DNA of 64,000 bases from Helicobacter pylori (lineage in GTDB: Bacteria > Campylobacterota > Campylobacteria > Campylobacterales > Helicobacteraceae), in NCBI RefSeq assembly GCF_016748675.1, contig NZ_CP051534.1:1550001-1614000 (forward strand), written 5' to 3'. A program made the position numbers and the translations under genes. The notes beneath the pieces were generated by a model. The model was not told where the DNA came from, searched no databases, and saw only the letters and a program-made list of their open reading frames with translations. Shown in pieces: positions 52,943 to 61,838 of the stretch (positions within the stretch are counted from its first letter, which is position 1; the number at the start of each line of letters is the position of its first letter).

Positions 52943-54063
52943 TAAAATTCCCTTGTAGCGATCAATTTCTTATTGGTAGGAATGATTAAGCGTTGGTGGA
53001 TAAAAATATTAGAATCTTTGAGATTGTTGGCTAATTGGATACTAGAAATACTGACTTGATAGCGTTTAGCGATAGAAGACAAGGTTTCTTTAGGCAAGAC
53101 CACATGGGTGATAAAAGGGCTTTTTGAACTGGTTTGAATGCTTTTATTTTGTTTGAGTTGGCGTTGTTTGAAAAGGGCGAGTTTTTCATAAGGGATATAA
53201 ATGGTGTAAGTGGGGTCTTTAGAGGGCAGAATGTTATAGCGGAATTGGTGGTTGTAGGATTTTAAGGTTTCCAAACTCAAGTTTAAATTTTTGGCCACTT
53301 GGATTAAAGAAGTGTGCCTTTTAAACGGGACGCCCACTAAACTCACCCTCGCCCCACGATTGAGCAGATATTCTTTATCTTTGAGGTTGTCTAGGCTGTT
53401 GAATTTCAACGCCAGGCTCAGAATGGAGCGGATATACTCTCGTGTTTCTTTAGGGAGGTATTTCTTATCTTCATCCAACAAAATCTTAATATCCGAAGTG
53501 CCGGCGGCTTTGATAGCGTTTTGAACCTTGCGTAAGCCGTAATTATACGCCATAGCGACCAAATACCACTCCCCGGTTTGCTTGTAGAGCCGTTTCAAAT
53601 AAGCGATAGCCGCTTGAGTGCTTTTAATAGGATCTCTTCTTTCATCAATGTAATGATTGACCTTAAGCCCTAATTCTTTAGCCGTGCTTGGCATGAATTG
53701 CCAAATCCCTACCGCTTTTTTCCTGCTATAAGCCCTTGATGAAAACTTAGACTCGGCCATGGCTAAAAACAAAAATTCTTGCGGCACGCTCGCTTCTATG
53801 AGCATGTTTTTGATGATGGGAATGAATTGGTAATTCACATCAAATCTTTTGACTAACTTTTTCCATTCTTCTTCTTCATTCATTTTTTTTAAAGCGTTTG
53901 GCATTTGGGATAAAAAGCTCGCATTAACCCCAAAGGCCTCTAACGCTTTGGTGTCAATATTAGATTCAAAAGCCATTTTCGCATGGCCTAAAGAGGCCAA
54001 TAAAAGGGTAACAAAAAAAACCAACCATTTTTGACTAAAACACTTCATTCTTTTTGGCATCAC
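52942..54063 (-). CDS. mltD: Membrane-bound lytic murein transglycosylase D
   Basis: MltD cuts the glycan strand of peptidoglycan. The 373-residue protein has a signal peptide ending LGHA and an SLT domain with catalytic Glu104 (FLAMAESKFSSRA). Further SLT motifs are KAVGIWQFMPSTAKELGL and VAMAYNYGLRKV. A C-terminal LysM repeat (VLPKETLSSIAKRYQVSISS) binds peptidoglycan. It was once annotated dniR (HP1572). It leads the overlapping envelope gene run and follows tatD by 85 bases. Confidence 0.94.
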   Translation of the reverse strand: MMPKRMKCFSQKWLVFFVTLLLASLGHAKMAFESNIDTKALEAFGVNASFLSQMPNALKKMNEEEEWKKLVKRFDVNYQFIPIIKNMLIEASVPQEFLFLAMAESKFSSRAYSRKKAVGIWQFMPSTAKELGLKVNHYIDERRDPIKSTQAAIAYLKRLYKQTGEWYLVAMAYNYGLRKVQNAIKAAGTSDIKILLDEDKKYLPKETREYIRSILSLALKFNSLDNLKDKEYLLNRGARVSLVGVPFKRHTSLIQVAKNLNLSLETLKSYNHQFRYNILPSKDPTYTIYIPYEKLALFKQRQLKQNKSIQTSSKSPFITHVVLPKETLSSIAKRYQVSISSIQLANNLKDSNIFIHQRLIIPTNKKLIATREF

Positions 54064-54148
54064 ATCCTAATAACTATAGCTATCCAGCTTTTAAAATAGC
54101 CTTGATTATAACTAAACTTGAATAACGCTTTCTAACACAGCCCTAATT

Positions 54149-54913
54149 TTAGGGGAAACTAAAGAGCGTTTGAGCGTTATGCGTGCTTAAAGAAGCGAGC
54201 TCTTCAGTCTCTATGTTGATGATTTCGGCAATTTTTTGAGCGATTAAAGGGATATAAGTAGGGCTATTCCTGGTGCCTCTAAAAGGGTGTGGGGTCAAAT
54301 AAGGCGAATCCGTTTCTAAAAGAAGCCTGTTTTTAGGGATTTTAGGGAGGATCTCTACCAGTCTTTTAGCGTTTTTAAAAGTGCTAACCCCTCCTATCCC
54401 GTAATAAAAACGATCGCTCAATTCTAAAAGCATGTTATCAGCGTTAAAGCAATGCAACACCCCAAAAGCCTCAGGATAGCTTTTTAAAAGATTCAAACTA
54501 TCAAAACTCGCCTCTCTAATATGGATAATCAAGGGCTTGTTGTGTTGGATAGAAAACTCAATCTGTTTGGTAAAGATTTCTTTTTGCTTGCTTTTATAAT
54601 CCTCTCTTTCGCTCAATTCAGGCAAGCGGTAGTAATCCAGCCCGCATTCGCCTATCGCCACGCATTTTTGATGACTGACAAATTTTTCAAACAAGCCTTC
54701 ATCAAAGCTTTCCACATCATAAGGGTGAGCGCCTATAGCAAAAAACACGCCTTCAAATTTTTCGCTAATCTCTATTGCTCTATTCAAATCTTTCATGTCC
54801 GCGCCCGGAATCACGCATTGCGTGACGCCTTTTTCTAGGCTTTCTTTTAACACTTCTTCTAAATCGTTTTCATAATCCTTGTGATCCAAATGGCAATGCG
54901 TATCAATAAACAT
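54149..54913 (-). CDS. tatD: TatD-family metal-dependent hydrolase
   Basis: TatD proteins are Mg-dependent DNases (3'-5' exonuclease) with possible proofreading of D-aminoacyl bonds. The 254-residue TIM barrel has metal ligands in FIDTHCHLD (His6, His8), IGECGLDYYR (Glu), IIHIREAS, VLHCFNAD and LLETDSPYL. The length is usual. It is divergent from ribE and probably heads, or lies just upstream of, the mltD-mrdA gene run. Confidence 0.93.
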   Translation of the reverse strand: MFIDTHCHLDHKDYENDLEEVLKESLEKGVTQCVIPGADMKDLNRAIEISEKFEGVFFAIGAHPYDVESFDEGLFEKFVSHQKCVAIGECGLDYYRLPELSEREDYKSKQKEIFTKQIEFSIQHNKPLIIHIREASFDSLNLLKSYPEAFGVLHCFNADNMLLELSDRFYYGIGGVSTFKNAKRLVEILPKIPKNRLLLETDSPYLTPHPFRGTRNSPTYIPLIAQKIAEIINIETEELASLSTHNAQTLFSFP

Positions 54914-54940
54914 GCTTTTATCCTATGGTTTTATTTAATA

Positions 54941-54949
54941 TGTTACAAT
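54941..54949 (+). promoter_or_regulatory. Extended -10 promoter of ribE
   Basis: TGTTACAAT lies 38 bases upstream of the ribE ATG, giving a leader of about 30 bases with AAGGAG in it. No room for an FMN riboswitch exists between this box and the gene. Confidence 0.65.
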
Positions 54950-54987
54950 ACTTAAGCATTCTAACATAAGGAGAATAACAATCAATT

Positions 54988-55608
54988 ATGTTTAGCGGGT
55001 TAATCCATAAAATAGCTAAAGTGAAGAGTTTCCACAACAATATTTTAAGCATAGAGAGCGATCTCAATCCCAAGCTTGGCGATAGCATTGCGGTTAATGG
55101 GGCATGTTTGACCGCCATAGAAAGTTCAAAAACGCATTTTAGCGTGGAATTGAGCCAAAAAACCCAAAACAGCGTAGCGCTAGAAAATTACAAGGATTTA
55201 GTCCATATTGAGCCAGCCCTAAAAGCCGATGCGAGTTTGGATGGGCATTTTGTGCAAGGGCATATTGACGCCATCGGGGTGATTGAAAAAATTATTCAAC
55301 ATTCTAATCAAGTGGATTTTTTCATCAGTGCTTCTGAAGAAACGCTTTTATTGTGCGTTGAGCAAGGCTCTATTGCAGTTGATGGGGTGAGTTTGACTTT
55401 AAGCAAGGTAGAAGAAAAGGGGTTTTGGCTAACGATTATCCCTTACACTTTAGAAAACACCCTTTTTAAGACTTATAAACTCAAACGGCGCGTGAATATT
55501 GAAACGGACATGTTGGTTCGTAGCGTTGCGTCTATTTTGAAAAAAACAAAAGGGTTTGAAAAAAATTTCTCTTGGAATGACGCCGATGCTTTGACTTTAG
55601 GGTATTAG
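54988..55608 (+). CDS. ribE: Riboflavin synthase alpha chain
   Basis: The enzyme makes riboflavin from two molecules of 6,7-dimethyl-8-ribityllumazine. The 206-residue protein has the start MFSGLIHKIA and two lumazine-binding repeats, with GDSIAVNGACLTA and GSIAVDGVSLTLSKVE as matching core motifs. FDGHFVQGHID is replaced by LDGHFVQGHIDAIG. The stop is directly followed by the flhX ATG, so expression is linked to a flagellar gene. Confidence 0.95.
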   Translation: MFSGLIHKIAKVKSFHNNILSIESDLNPKLGDSIAVNGACLTAIESSKTHFSVELSQKTQNSVALENYKDLVHIEPALKADASLDGHFVQGHIDAIGVIEKIIQHSNQVDFFISASEETLLLCVEQGSIAVDGVSLTLSKVEEKGFWLTIIPYTLENTLFKTYKLKRRVNIETDMLVRSVASILKKTKGFEKNFSWNDADALTLGY

Positions 55609-55881
55609 ATGAATAAAACCATAAAAGCCGCCGCCCTAGCCTATAACATGGGGCAAGATCATGCCCCAAAAGTGATCGCAAGCGGGGTGGGCGAAGTGGC
55701 TAAAAGGATCATTCAAAAAGCTAAGGAATACGATATAGCGCTCTTTTCTAACCCCATGCTAGTGGATTCGCTTTTAAAGGTGGAATTAGACTGCACGATA
55801 CCTGAAGAATTGTATGAAAGCGTGGTGCAAGTGTTTTTATGGCTCAATAGCGTGGAAAATAACGCGCAAATGTCCAAGTGA
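55609..55881 (+). CDS. flhX: FlhB C-terminal homologue (FlhX/FlhB2)
   Basis: The 90-residue protein equals only the cytoplasmic C-terminal domain of the flagellar export switch protein FlhB (AALAYNMGQDHAPKVIASG, AKEYDIALFSNPMLVDSLL, IPEELYESVVQVFLWL). It has no membrane part and no NPTH self-cleavage site; it starts where the cleaved FlhB fragment would. Published work on H. pylori shows such a protein can stand in for the cleaved FlhB fragment in export control. It is fused in expression with ribE (no gap) and precedes metN by 21 bases. Confidence 0.9.
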   Translation: MNKTIKAAALAYNMGQDHAPKVIASGVGEVAKRIIQKAKEYDIALFSNPMLVDSLLKVELDCTIPEELYESVVQVFLWLNSVENNAQMSK

Positions 55882-55902
55882 TCGGGATGTAAAGTTAAAA
55901 CG

Positions 55903-56886
55903 ATGGTAGTGGAATTAAAAAACATTGAAAAGATTTATGAAAACGGATTCCATGCTCTAAAAGGCGTGAATTTGGAATTGAAAAAAGGCGATATTTTGGG
56001 CGTGATAGGCTATTCAGGGGCGGGGAAATCCACGCTCATTCGCTTAATCAATTGTTTGGAGCGCCCCAGTTCTGGCGAAGTTTTAGTCAATGGGGTCAAT
56101 CTGTTAAACTTAAAGCCTAAAGAATTGCAAAAAGCGCGCCAAAAAATAGGCATGATTTTCCAGCATTTCAATTTATTGAGCGCTAAAAATGTGTTTGAAA
56201 ATGTCGCTTTCGCTTTAGAAATCGCCCGATGGGAAAAAACTAAGATTAAATCAAGGGTGCATGAATTGTTGGAATTAGTGGGGTTAGAAGATAAAATGCA
56301 TTTTTACCCTAAACAGCTCAGCGGCGGGCAAAAACAACGAGTGGCGATCGCTAGGAGTTTAGCGAATTGCCCTGATTTATTGCTTTGCGATGAAGCCACA
56401 TCCGCGCTAGATTCTAAAACCACGCATTCTATTTTAACGCTTTTAAGCGGCATTCAAAAAAAGCTTGATTTGAGCATCGTTTTCATCACGCATGAAATTG
56501 AAGTGGTTAAAGAATTGTGCAATCAAATGTGTGTGATCAGCAGCGGCGAAATCGTAGAAAGAGGCTCGGTGGAAGAAATTTTTGCTAACCCTAAACATGC
56601 CGTTACTAAAGAATTGCTTGGCATCAAAAACGAGCATGCGGATCAAAAATCGCAAGACATTTATCGCATCGTGTTTTTAGGGGAGCATTTAGACGAGCCG
56701 ATCATTTCTAATTTGATCAGGCGTTTTAAAATAGACGTGAGCATCATTTCAGGCAACATTGAAGAGCTTACGACTAAAGATATAGGGTATTTAGTGGTGC
56801 GGTTTTTAGGCAGTGTTGCAGAAATTCAAAGGGCTTTAGAGTATTTAAACGCTTTAGGCTTACAAGTGGAAAAATTAAAGGATTAA
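55903..56886 (+). CDS. metN: Methionine ABC transporter ATPase MetN
   Basis: MetN powers D/L-methionine uptake with MetI. The 327-residue protein has Walker A GYSGAGKST (36-44), signature LSGGQKQRVAIARSL, Walker B LLLCDEATSALD, switch His (VFITHEIEVV), and a C-terminal ACT-like NIL domain (about 260-327, DVSIISGNIEELTTKDIGYLVVR core SIISGNIEELTTKDIG) that senses methionine for transinhibition. metI follows after one base. Confidence 0.94.
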   Translation: MVVELKNIEKIYENGFHALKGVNLELKKGDILGVIGYSGAGKSTLIRLINCLERPSSGEVLVNGVNLLNLKPKELQKARQKIGMIFQHFNLLSAKNVFENVAFALEIARWEKTKIKSRVHELLELVGLEDKMHFYPKQLSGGQKQRVAIARSLANCPDLLLCDEATSALDSKTTHSILTLLSGIQKKLDLSIVFITHEIEVVKELCNQMCVISSGEIVERGSVEEIFANPKHAVTKELLGIKNEHADQKSQDIYRIVFLGEHLDEPIISNLIRRFKIDVSIISGNIEELTTKDIGYLVVRFLGSVAEIQRALEYLNALGLQVEKLKD

Positions 56887-56887
56887 A

Positions 56888-57535
56888 ATGATTTCTCAAA
56901 TGCTCATTCAAGCCACGCTAGAAACGCTTTATATGGTGTTTGTAGCGAGCTTTTTGGCGGTTGTTTTTGGCTTGCCTTTGGGGGTTTTATTGTTAGTGAG
57001 TAAAAAAGGGCATTTGTTAAACAAACCCCTTTTGCATAAAATTTTAGACACTTCTATCAACATGACTCGCTCTTTCCCTTTTATCATTTTGATTATTTTG
57101 CTCTTGCCTCTATCGCGCTTTTTGATTGGCACAAGCATTGGCTCTAGCGCGAGCATTATCCCATTAGCCATTTCAGCCATTCCTTTTGTCGCAAAGCTTT
57201 TTGAAAATTCTTTAATGGAAGTAGAGCATGGCAAGATTGAAACCACTTTAAGTTTGGGAGCGTCTCATTTGGAAGTCGTTAAAATGATGCTTTTAGAGAG
57301 CCTGCCCTCTTTAGTGAACAATATCACCATCACCTTAATTTCTTTAATAGGCTATTCGGCTATGGCGGGAGCGTTAGGGGCTGGGGGCTTGGGGGATTTA
57401 GCCATTAGGATTGGCTATCAAAGTTATAGGGGCGATGTGCTTTTTTATGCGGTGGTTGTGATCATTGTTTTAGTGCAAATCATTCAAAGCGCGGGGGATT
57501 ATGTGGTGAAACGCTTGAGAAAGCATAAGTATTAG
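56888..57535 (+). CDS. metI: Methionine ABC transporter permease MetI
   Basis: The 215-residue inner-membrane permease has five helices and the binding-protein-dependent transport EAA-type loop (LGASHLEVVKMMLLESLPSL) that docks on MetN. TRSFPFIILIILLLP and YSAMAGALGAGGLGDLAIRIGY are MetI signatures. It is the last gene of ribE-flhX-metN-metI and is closed by a hairpin terminator. The binding protein is encoded 9 kb away. Confidence 0.94.
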   Translation: MISQMLIQATLETLYMVFVASFLAVVFGLPLGVLLLVSKKGHLLNKPLLHKILDTSINMTRSFPFIILIILLLPLSRFLIGTSIGSSASIIPLAISAIPFVAKLFENSLMEVEHGKIETTLSLGASHLEVVKMMLLESLPSLVNNITITLISLIGYSAMAGALGAGGLGDLAIRIGYQSYRGDVLFYAVVVIIVLVQIIQSAGDYVVKRLRKHKY

Positions 57536-57565
57536 GGATTTGGCTCTCATCAAACACGAATATTC

Positions 57566-57595
57566 AAAGCCAACTTTAATACGCTTTGGCTTTTT
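57566..57595 (+). terminator. Terminator of the ribE-metI run
   Basis: AAAGCCAA pairs with TTGGCTTT across a 12-base loop; the second arm runs into TTTTT. It lies 31 bases past the metI stop. Confidence 0.7.
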
Positions 57596-57727
57596 AAATA
57601 GGATCGCTAAGCTTTGTTTGTGGCGAAACTCAATTCTCTAAGAACGCTTTAAAAGGTTATCGCTCAACACTTGAATTAAAGCTTTTTACAATCAATATTC
57701 AATTAAATCGCTATGCAAAAATGGGCT

Positions 57728-58159
57728 TTATTTTGCACCATTGATAAATTGATCCATCTGTTTTTCTAAGTCTATGATTTGCGTTATCGCTCCTTCTAAA
57801 ATTTCAAAATTTTGAGCGTTTTTGGGGGCAACGCATGCGAGTTTGTTGGAAGCTTTTTCTAACGATTGGAGGTTTTTAAGCAAGGTTTTTAAAACTCCTA
57901 CGCTTTTAAAATCCTTTTCAAAATAGTCATCAAATTGCTGTTCTGTTTGAGACAAGTTCTCTAAAAAAGCGCTTTGAAGGCGTATTTGGGTGCGATCATG
58001 CCCGGTTTCTATGCAGGTTTTATAAGCTTGATGGATCGCAGTCAAAACTTCTTGGGCTTTCAAAAAAGCCTTTGAAAGCTCAACGATGATTTCATAATGT
58101 TCGCCCTCTGCTTTTAAAAACCCTAAAAAGAGCGAAATGAGTAATAATTTTTTTAGCAC
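57728..58159 (-). CDS. Periplasmic helical protein of unknown function
   Basis: The 143-residue protein has a signal peptide (MLKKLLLISLFLGFLKAEG) and an all-helical mature part with two Cys (KTCIETGHD and KLACVAPKN) that could form a disulfide. I recognise no family. It lies 9 bases after lpxF on the same strand, at the end of the wecA-lpxF run, so it may have an envelope role; that is only context. As I recall, strain 26695 has genes HP1578/HP1579 in this interval; here only this one is seen. Confidence 0.78.
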   Translation of the reverse strand: MLKKLLLISLFLGFLKAEGEHYEIIVELSKAFLKAQEVLTAIHQAYKTCIETGHDRTQIRLQSAFLENLSQTEQQFDDYFEKDFKSVGVLKTLLKNLQSLEKASNKLACVAPKNAQNFEILEGAITQIIDLEKQMDQFINGAK

Positions 58160-58168
58160 TTTATCCCT

Positions 58169-58765
58169 TTACCATTGATAAGAAAAGCTCACCCCATAGC
58201 GGCTACTGCCCTTAAAATCGCTAGAAATTTCAGGATAGAGCATCCATTGCTTAGGTTTGTAGCGTGAAGTGAATAAATAAGCAAACCCCCATGCGATAAG
58301 ACTGCCGATCGTAACTTGCAAGATCGTGTGTTGTCTTGCCACCACTCTGCTAGCGTCAGTGAGGATTGCAAGAGCGATCACAGGAAGAGCCGGCTTCCAC
58401 CCATAGCGGTAATACACAAACCCAGCCGCGCTAAACACCCCCCCAGCATGCCCGCTTGGCATGCCTCTCCAAGAATTACAGCATGGGCGTTTAGCAAATT
58501 CCACTCTAGCCCCATCTTTATGGGCGTTGCTAAAAGCTCCTTTAAGGCCATAAATCACGCCTTGAGTGACTAATGTGCCGACCGCTAATTCCCCTAAACC
58601 TCTATAATCGCGCATCGCTAGACTGACCGTGCCCACAAAAATAGGCAAAAACCTAAGCACATCGCCAATCTCTTCTAAAATGTATGCCCCCTCATTGATC
58701 GGCTCACTCCTTAAAGGATACACCCATAAGAGCAGGATCAAAAAAAGACCTTTGAGCTTTTTCAT
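58169..58765 (-). CDS. lpxF: Lipid A 4'-phosphatase LpxF (PAP2 family)
   Basis: LpxF removes the 4'-phosphate of lipid A in the periplasm, giving resistance to cationic peptides and weak TLR4 recognition. I chose ATG 58765 (198 residues, MKKLKGLFLILLLW), which shares one base with the wecA stop; the open frame reaches 58936 but lies inside wecA. PAP2 motifs are intact: KDGARVEFAKRP, GMPSGHAGG and ASRVVARQHT (catalytic His). Published as HP1580. Confidence 0.9.
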   Translation of the reverse strand: MKKLKGLFLILLLWVYPLRSEPINEGAYILEEIGDVLRFLPIFVGTVSLAMRDYRGLGELAVGTLVTQGVIYGLKGAFSNAHKDGARVEFAKRPCCNSWRGMPSGHAGGVFSAAGFVYYRYGWKPALPVIALAILTDASRVVARQHTILQVTIGSLIAWGFAYLFTSRYKPKQWMLYPEISSDFKGSSRYGVSFSYQW

Positions 58766-59772
58766 TAAAACGCTCGCTTTTCTAAGGTGCAAACTTGCCT
58801 GTTCAAATAAGCATAGCCCATTAAATAGCATGCGATAAAGACTAAGCCAATGACAATGAGCGCGTAAGAATTTAAGCGGAATAAGACGCTGATTAAAATA
58901 AAAGGCAGGTTGCACAGAATAAGGATAAACGCGCATAAAGGGTTAGGGTAATTGAAAGAGCGTTGTTGCAAAAATTGGAATAAAAGGGTGTGCAAATGCA
59001 AATTATCCGGCATGGTGGCTTTCTGGCGTTTTATTTTGCGCCTTAGGACACTAAAAAGCACTTCTATGACCGGATAAAGCATTAAATTGAGCCCAAAAAA
59101 CACGCTGATTTTTTGCTCTAAACTCAAATATAAAAGGGAGATCCCACACACCAAGCCCAAAAAATACGCCCCTCCATCGCCTAAAAAAATCTTTCCTGAA
59201 GGGAAATTTAACACCATAAACCCAAGCACCATGTAAGCGAGCAAACAAGACAAACTGCTAGAATCTATATAATGAATGACTAAAAGTGCGATCACGCAAA
59301 TCCCTGATGCCAGCCCGTTAAACCCGTCAATGATATTAATAGCGTTGCTGATGCCCACTAGCATAAAGATAGCGAACAAAAAAGCGATAAAATAAGGCAA
59401 GCTAAAAAGGGGCGAAAAATCGCTCACCACTAAAGGCGTTGATGAAATGATGCAAACAACCCCTACGGCTTGCAAAATAAGGCGTATTTTGGGGCTTAAT
59501 GAAAGGTTAATGTCTTCTAAAAAACCGCTTAAAAACACCAATAACAAACCCAAAAAAACAAAAAACCCCTTAAAAGGCGCTTCAAAAGGCTCAAAAAGAT
59601 AAGCTAACACAAAAGAAAGAAAGATCCCAAGCCCTCCGGCTCGTGGGGTTCTTGCATGATGGAAGCCTTGTATTTTATTAGCGTTATCCACAAAGAGCAT
59701 GGATTTTTTAGACCACAGAACAATCAAAGAGCAAATAAATAAACTAGTTAAAAAATATAGCACCCACAACAC
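58765..59772 (-). CDS. wecA: Undecaprenyl-phosphate GlcNAc-1-phosphate transferase WecA
   Basis: WecA starts O-antigen synthesis by loading GlcNAc-1-P on undecaprenyl phosphate. The 335-residue protein has about ten helices and the family motifs HHARTPRAGGLGIFLSF, NAINIIDGFNGLASGI and GKIFLGDGGAYFLG, plus the His-rich cytoplasmic loop (MPDNLHLHTLLFQFL). The start is GTG at 59772 (TTG next); no ATG is near and the ribosome binding site is weak. lpxF shares its last base. Published as HP1581. Confidence 0.9.
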   Translation of the reverse strand: MLWVLYFLTSLFICSLIVLWSKKSMLFVDNANKIQGFHHARTPRAGGLGIFLSFVLAYLFEPFEAPFKGFFVFLGLLLVFLSGFLEDINLSLSPKIRLILQAVGVVCIISSTPLVVSDFSPLFSLPYFIAFLFAIFMLVGISNAINIIDGFNGLASGICVIALLVIHYIDSSSLSCLLAYMVLGFMVLNFPSGKIFLGDGGAYFLGLVCGISLLYLSLEQKISVFFGLNLMLYPVIEVLFSVLRRKIKRQKATMPDNLHLHTLLFQFLQQRSFNYPNPLCAFILILCNLPFILISVLFRLNSYALIVIGLVFIACYLMGYAYLNRQVCTLEKRAF

Positions 59773-59807
59773 TTTTTATTGGATTTAATTGGTATTTTGT
59801 TTTGGGT

Positions 59808-59816
59808 ATTATAGCA
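59808..59816 (-). promoter_or_regulatory. Extended -10 promoter of wecA-lpxF
   Basis: TGCTATAAT on the minus strand lies 36 bases upstream of the GTG start of wecA, divergent from the pdxJ promoter. Confidence 0.65.
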
Positions 59817-59864
59817 AAAGATAGCTTGATGATAAAATCTTATAGGTATAAGAGGTGGGTTTTA

Positions 59865-59873
59865 TGTTACAAT
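59865..59873 (+). promoter_or_regulatory. Extended -10 promoter of pdxJ-pdxA
   Basis: TGTTACAAT lies 34 bases upstream of the pdxJ ATG; AAAGGA is the ribosome binding site. Confidence 0.65.
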
Positions 59874-59907
59874 TCCAAAAATTATTATTATAAAATAAAG
59901 GATAGTC

Positions 59908-60696
59908 ATGCGTTTTGGATTGAATATTGATCACATTGTGACTTTAAGAGAGATAAGAAAGACTTATGAGCCTGAGATTTTAGAAGCCTTATTCATCGCT
60001 AAAAACACCCATAAAGTGGATTTAATCACCATTCATTTAAGAGAAGACAAACGGCACATTCAAAATGAAGATGTTTTGAGATTGCTTGAAATAAGCCCTT
60101 TGCCTATTAATATTGAATGCTCTATTAATGCTGAAATCACTGGTTTTTTATGCTCTTTAAAAAATAAGCCCAGTAAGGTTACGATCGTGCCTGAAAACAG
60201 AAATGAGGTTACGACAGAGGGGGGATTGGATTGCTCATTAAAGGGTTTAGGAGAGGTGATTAGAGCGTATCACAATAAGGGCATTGAAGTGTCTTTGTTT
60301 ATTGATCCTTTAAAAGACGCTCTGCATTTTGCAAGGGAGCATCAAGTCAAGCAAGTGGAGTTCCACACTGGGGTGTATGCGAATTTGCACAACGCTTTAT
60401 ATTCTAACGCTAACAATCAAATCCATGCCATTAGCACGCTCAAAGACAAAAACCCTAAAGAACTGAAAGAAGAATTGCACAACGCCTTTTTGCAATTAAG
60501 GAGGATGAGCAAAGAAGCGTTTTTTATGGGTATTGTGGTGTGTGCTGGGCATGGGTTGAATTATACTAATGTGAAAGAATTGTTAAAAATCCCCTCTTTA
60601 AGAGAGCTTAATATCGGTCATAGCGTGATTTCAAAAGCGGTTTTAGTGGGCTTAGAAAAAGCGATTTTAGAAATGGCGCAACTCATCAAGCGATAA
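59908..60696 (+). CDS. pdxJ: Pyridoxine 5'-phosphate synthase
   Basis: PdxJ condenses 1-deoxy-D-xylulose 5-phosphate with aminoacetone 3-phosphate to pyridoxine 5'-phosphate, the last ring-forming step of vitamin B6 synthesis. The 262-residue TIM barrel has GLNIDHIVTLREIR, ITIHLREDKRHI, TIVPENRNEVTTEGGL, EFHTGVYANL and CAGHGLNYTNV, all family motifs. It is slightly longer than E. coli PdxJ, as usual here. pdxA begins one base after it. Confidence 0.96.
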   Translation: MRFGLNIDHIVTLREIRKTYEPEILEALFIAKNTHKVDLITIHLREDKRHIQNEDVLRLLEISPLPINIECSINAEITGFLCSLKNKPSKVTIVPENRNEVTTEGGLDCSLKGLGEVIRAYHNKGIEVSLFIDPLKDALHFAREHQVKQVEFHTGVYANLHNALYSNANNQIHAISTLKDKNPKELKEELHNAFLQLRRMSKEAFFMGIVVCAGHGLNYTNVKELLKIPSLRELNIGHSVISKAVLVGLEKAILEMAQLIKR

Positions 60697-60697
60697 A

Positions 60698-61621
60698 ATG
60701 GCTAAAAAGAAAATTGCGATCAGTTGTGGGGATATTCAAGGCGTAGGCTTAGAATTGATTTTAAAAAGCCATAAGGAAGTGAGCGCGTTTTGTGAGCCGT
60801 TGTATCTCATTGATGGCGAACTTTTAGAGCGGGCCGATCAATTGCTTCATAACGCTTATGAAACTAAAACGCTTAACACACTCGCTATTGATTCCCCCTT
60901 ACCCTTATTGAACTCTAGCACGATAGGCAAAGTCAGCACTCAAAGCGGGGCGTATAGTTTTGAGAGTTTTAAAAAGGCTTGCGAGTTGGCGGATAGTAAA
61001 GAAGTGGATGGCGTTTGCACTTTGCCTATCAACAAACTCGCATGGCAACAAGCTCAAATCCCTTTTGTGGGGCATACCGATTTTTTAAAACAACGCTATA
61101 AAGATCATCAAATTATTATGATGCTTGGGTGTTCAAAACTCTTTGTGGGGTTATTTAGCGACCATGTGCCTTTAAGCACGGTTTCTCAACTCATTCAAGT
61201 TAAAGCGTTAGTTAAGTTTTTATTAGCGTTTCAAAAAAGCACTCAAGCTCAAATCGTCCAAGTGTGTGGCTTTAACCCCCATGCGGGCGAAGAGGGCTTG
61301 TTTGGGGAAGAAGATGAAAAGATTTTAAAAGCCATTCAAAAGAGCAACCAAACGCTGGGCTTTGAATGCTTTTTGGGGCCACTGCCCGCTGATAGCGCTT
61401 TTGCCCCCAATAAACGCCAAATAACCCCCTTTTATGTGAGCATGAGCCATGATGTGGGGCTAGCCCCTTTAAAAGCGCTCTATTTTGATGAAAGCATTAA
61501 TGTGAGTTTGAACGCCCCCATTTTACGCACCTCTACCGACCATGGCACAGCGTTTGATATCGCTTATCAAAACAAAGCGAACAACAAAAGCTATTTGAAT
61601 GCGATCAAATACTTGGCTTAA
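60698..61621 (+). CDS. pdxA: 4-hydroxythreonine-4-phosphate dehydrogenase
   Basis: PdxA oxidises 4-phosphohydroxy-L-threonine to the substrate of PdxJ, so the two genes form a vitamin B6 unit. The 307-residue protein has ISCGDIQGVGLELILKS (G-D-P/Q-G-I/V-G start motif), PINKLAWQQAQIPFVGHTDFL with the metal-binding His, FSDHVPLSTVSQLI and CGFNPHAGEEGLFGEED. The start motif has GDIQG where most have GDPAG. Pyridoxal phosphate is also needed for H. pylori motility, by published work. Confidence 0.95.
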   Translation: MAKKKIAISCGDIQGVGLELILKSHKEVSAFCEPLYLIDGELLERADQLLHNAYETKTLNTLAIDSPLPLLNSSTIGKVSTQSGAYSFESFKKACELADSKEVDGVCTLPINKLAWQQAQIPFVGHTDFLKQRYKDHQIIMMLGCSKLFVGLFSDHVPLSTVSQLIQVKALVKFLLAFQKSTQAQIVQVCGFNPHAGEEGLFGEEDEKILKAIQKSNQTLGFECFLGPLPADSAFAPNKRQITPFYVSMSHDVGLAPLKALYFDESINVSLNAPILRTSTDHGTAFDIAYQNKANNKSYLNAIKYLA

Positions 61622-61720
61622 AGGCTTTTTCTAAAAAGGGGGCTTATTTCATTCAAAGCTTTAATTTTAGATTTCATCTCTTTATTCTTCATGTTCAATG
61701 TTTAATTCTAGCTTTCTATT

Positions 61721-61750
61721 CATTGGTATTTTTGTCATTGGTATTTTTGT
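61721..61750. repeat. Tandem 15-base repeat upstream of tsaD
   Basis: CATTGGTATTTTTGT occurs twice in direct succession (61721-61735, 61736-61750), 52 bases upstream of the tsaD -10 box. It is AT-rich and may vary in copy number. Confidence 0.85.
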
Positions 61751-61801
61751 AAATCCACTTTTTAGTTTTGGTTTAAAGGCTTTAGAGTGTTGCTAACAAG
61801 G

Positions 61802-61807
61802 TATAAT
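61802..61807 (+). promoter_or_regulatory. -10 box of tsaD
   Basis: A consensus TATAAT lies 32 bases upstream of the tsaD ATG. Confidence 0.6.
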
Positions 61808-61838
61808 TCAAGCAAAAACACTACCCAAAGATAAAGAC

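Noticed and set aside
58766-58936. A longer LpxF start inside wecA.
   Set aside because: The 57 extra residues lie entirely in another frame of wecA and precede a proper signal-like start at 58765.
61622-61838. A regulatory RNA upstream of tsaD.
   Set aside because: Only a tandem 15-base repeat and a normal promoter are seen; no conserved fold is evident.
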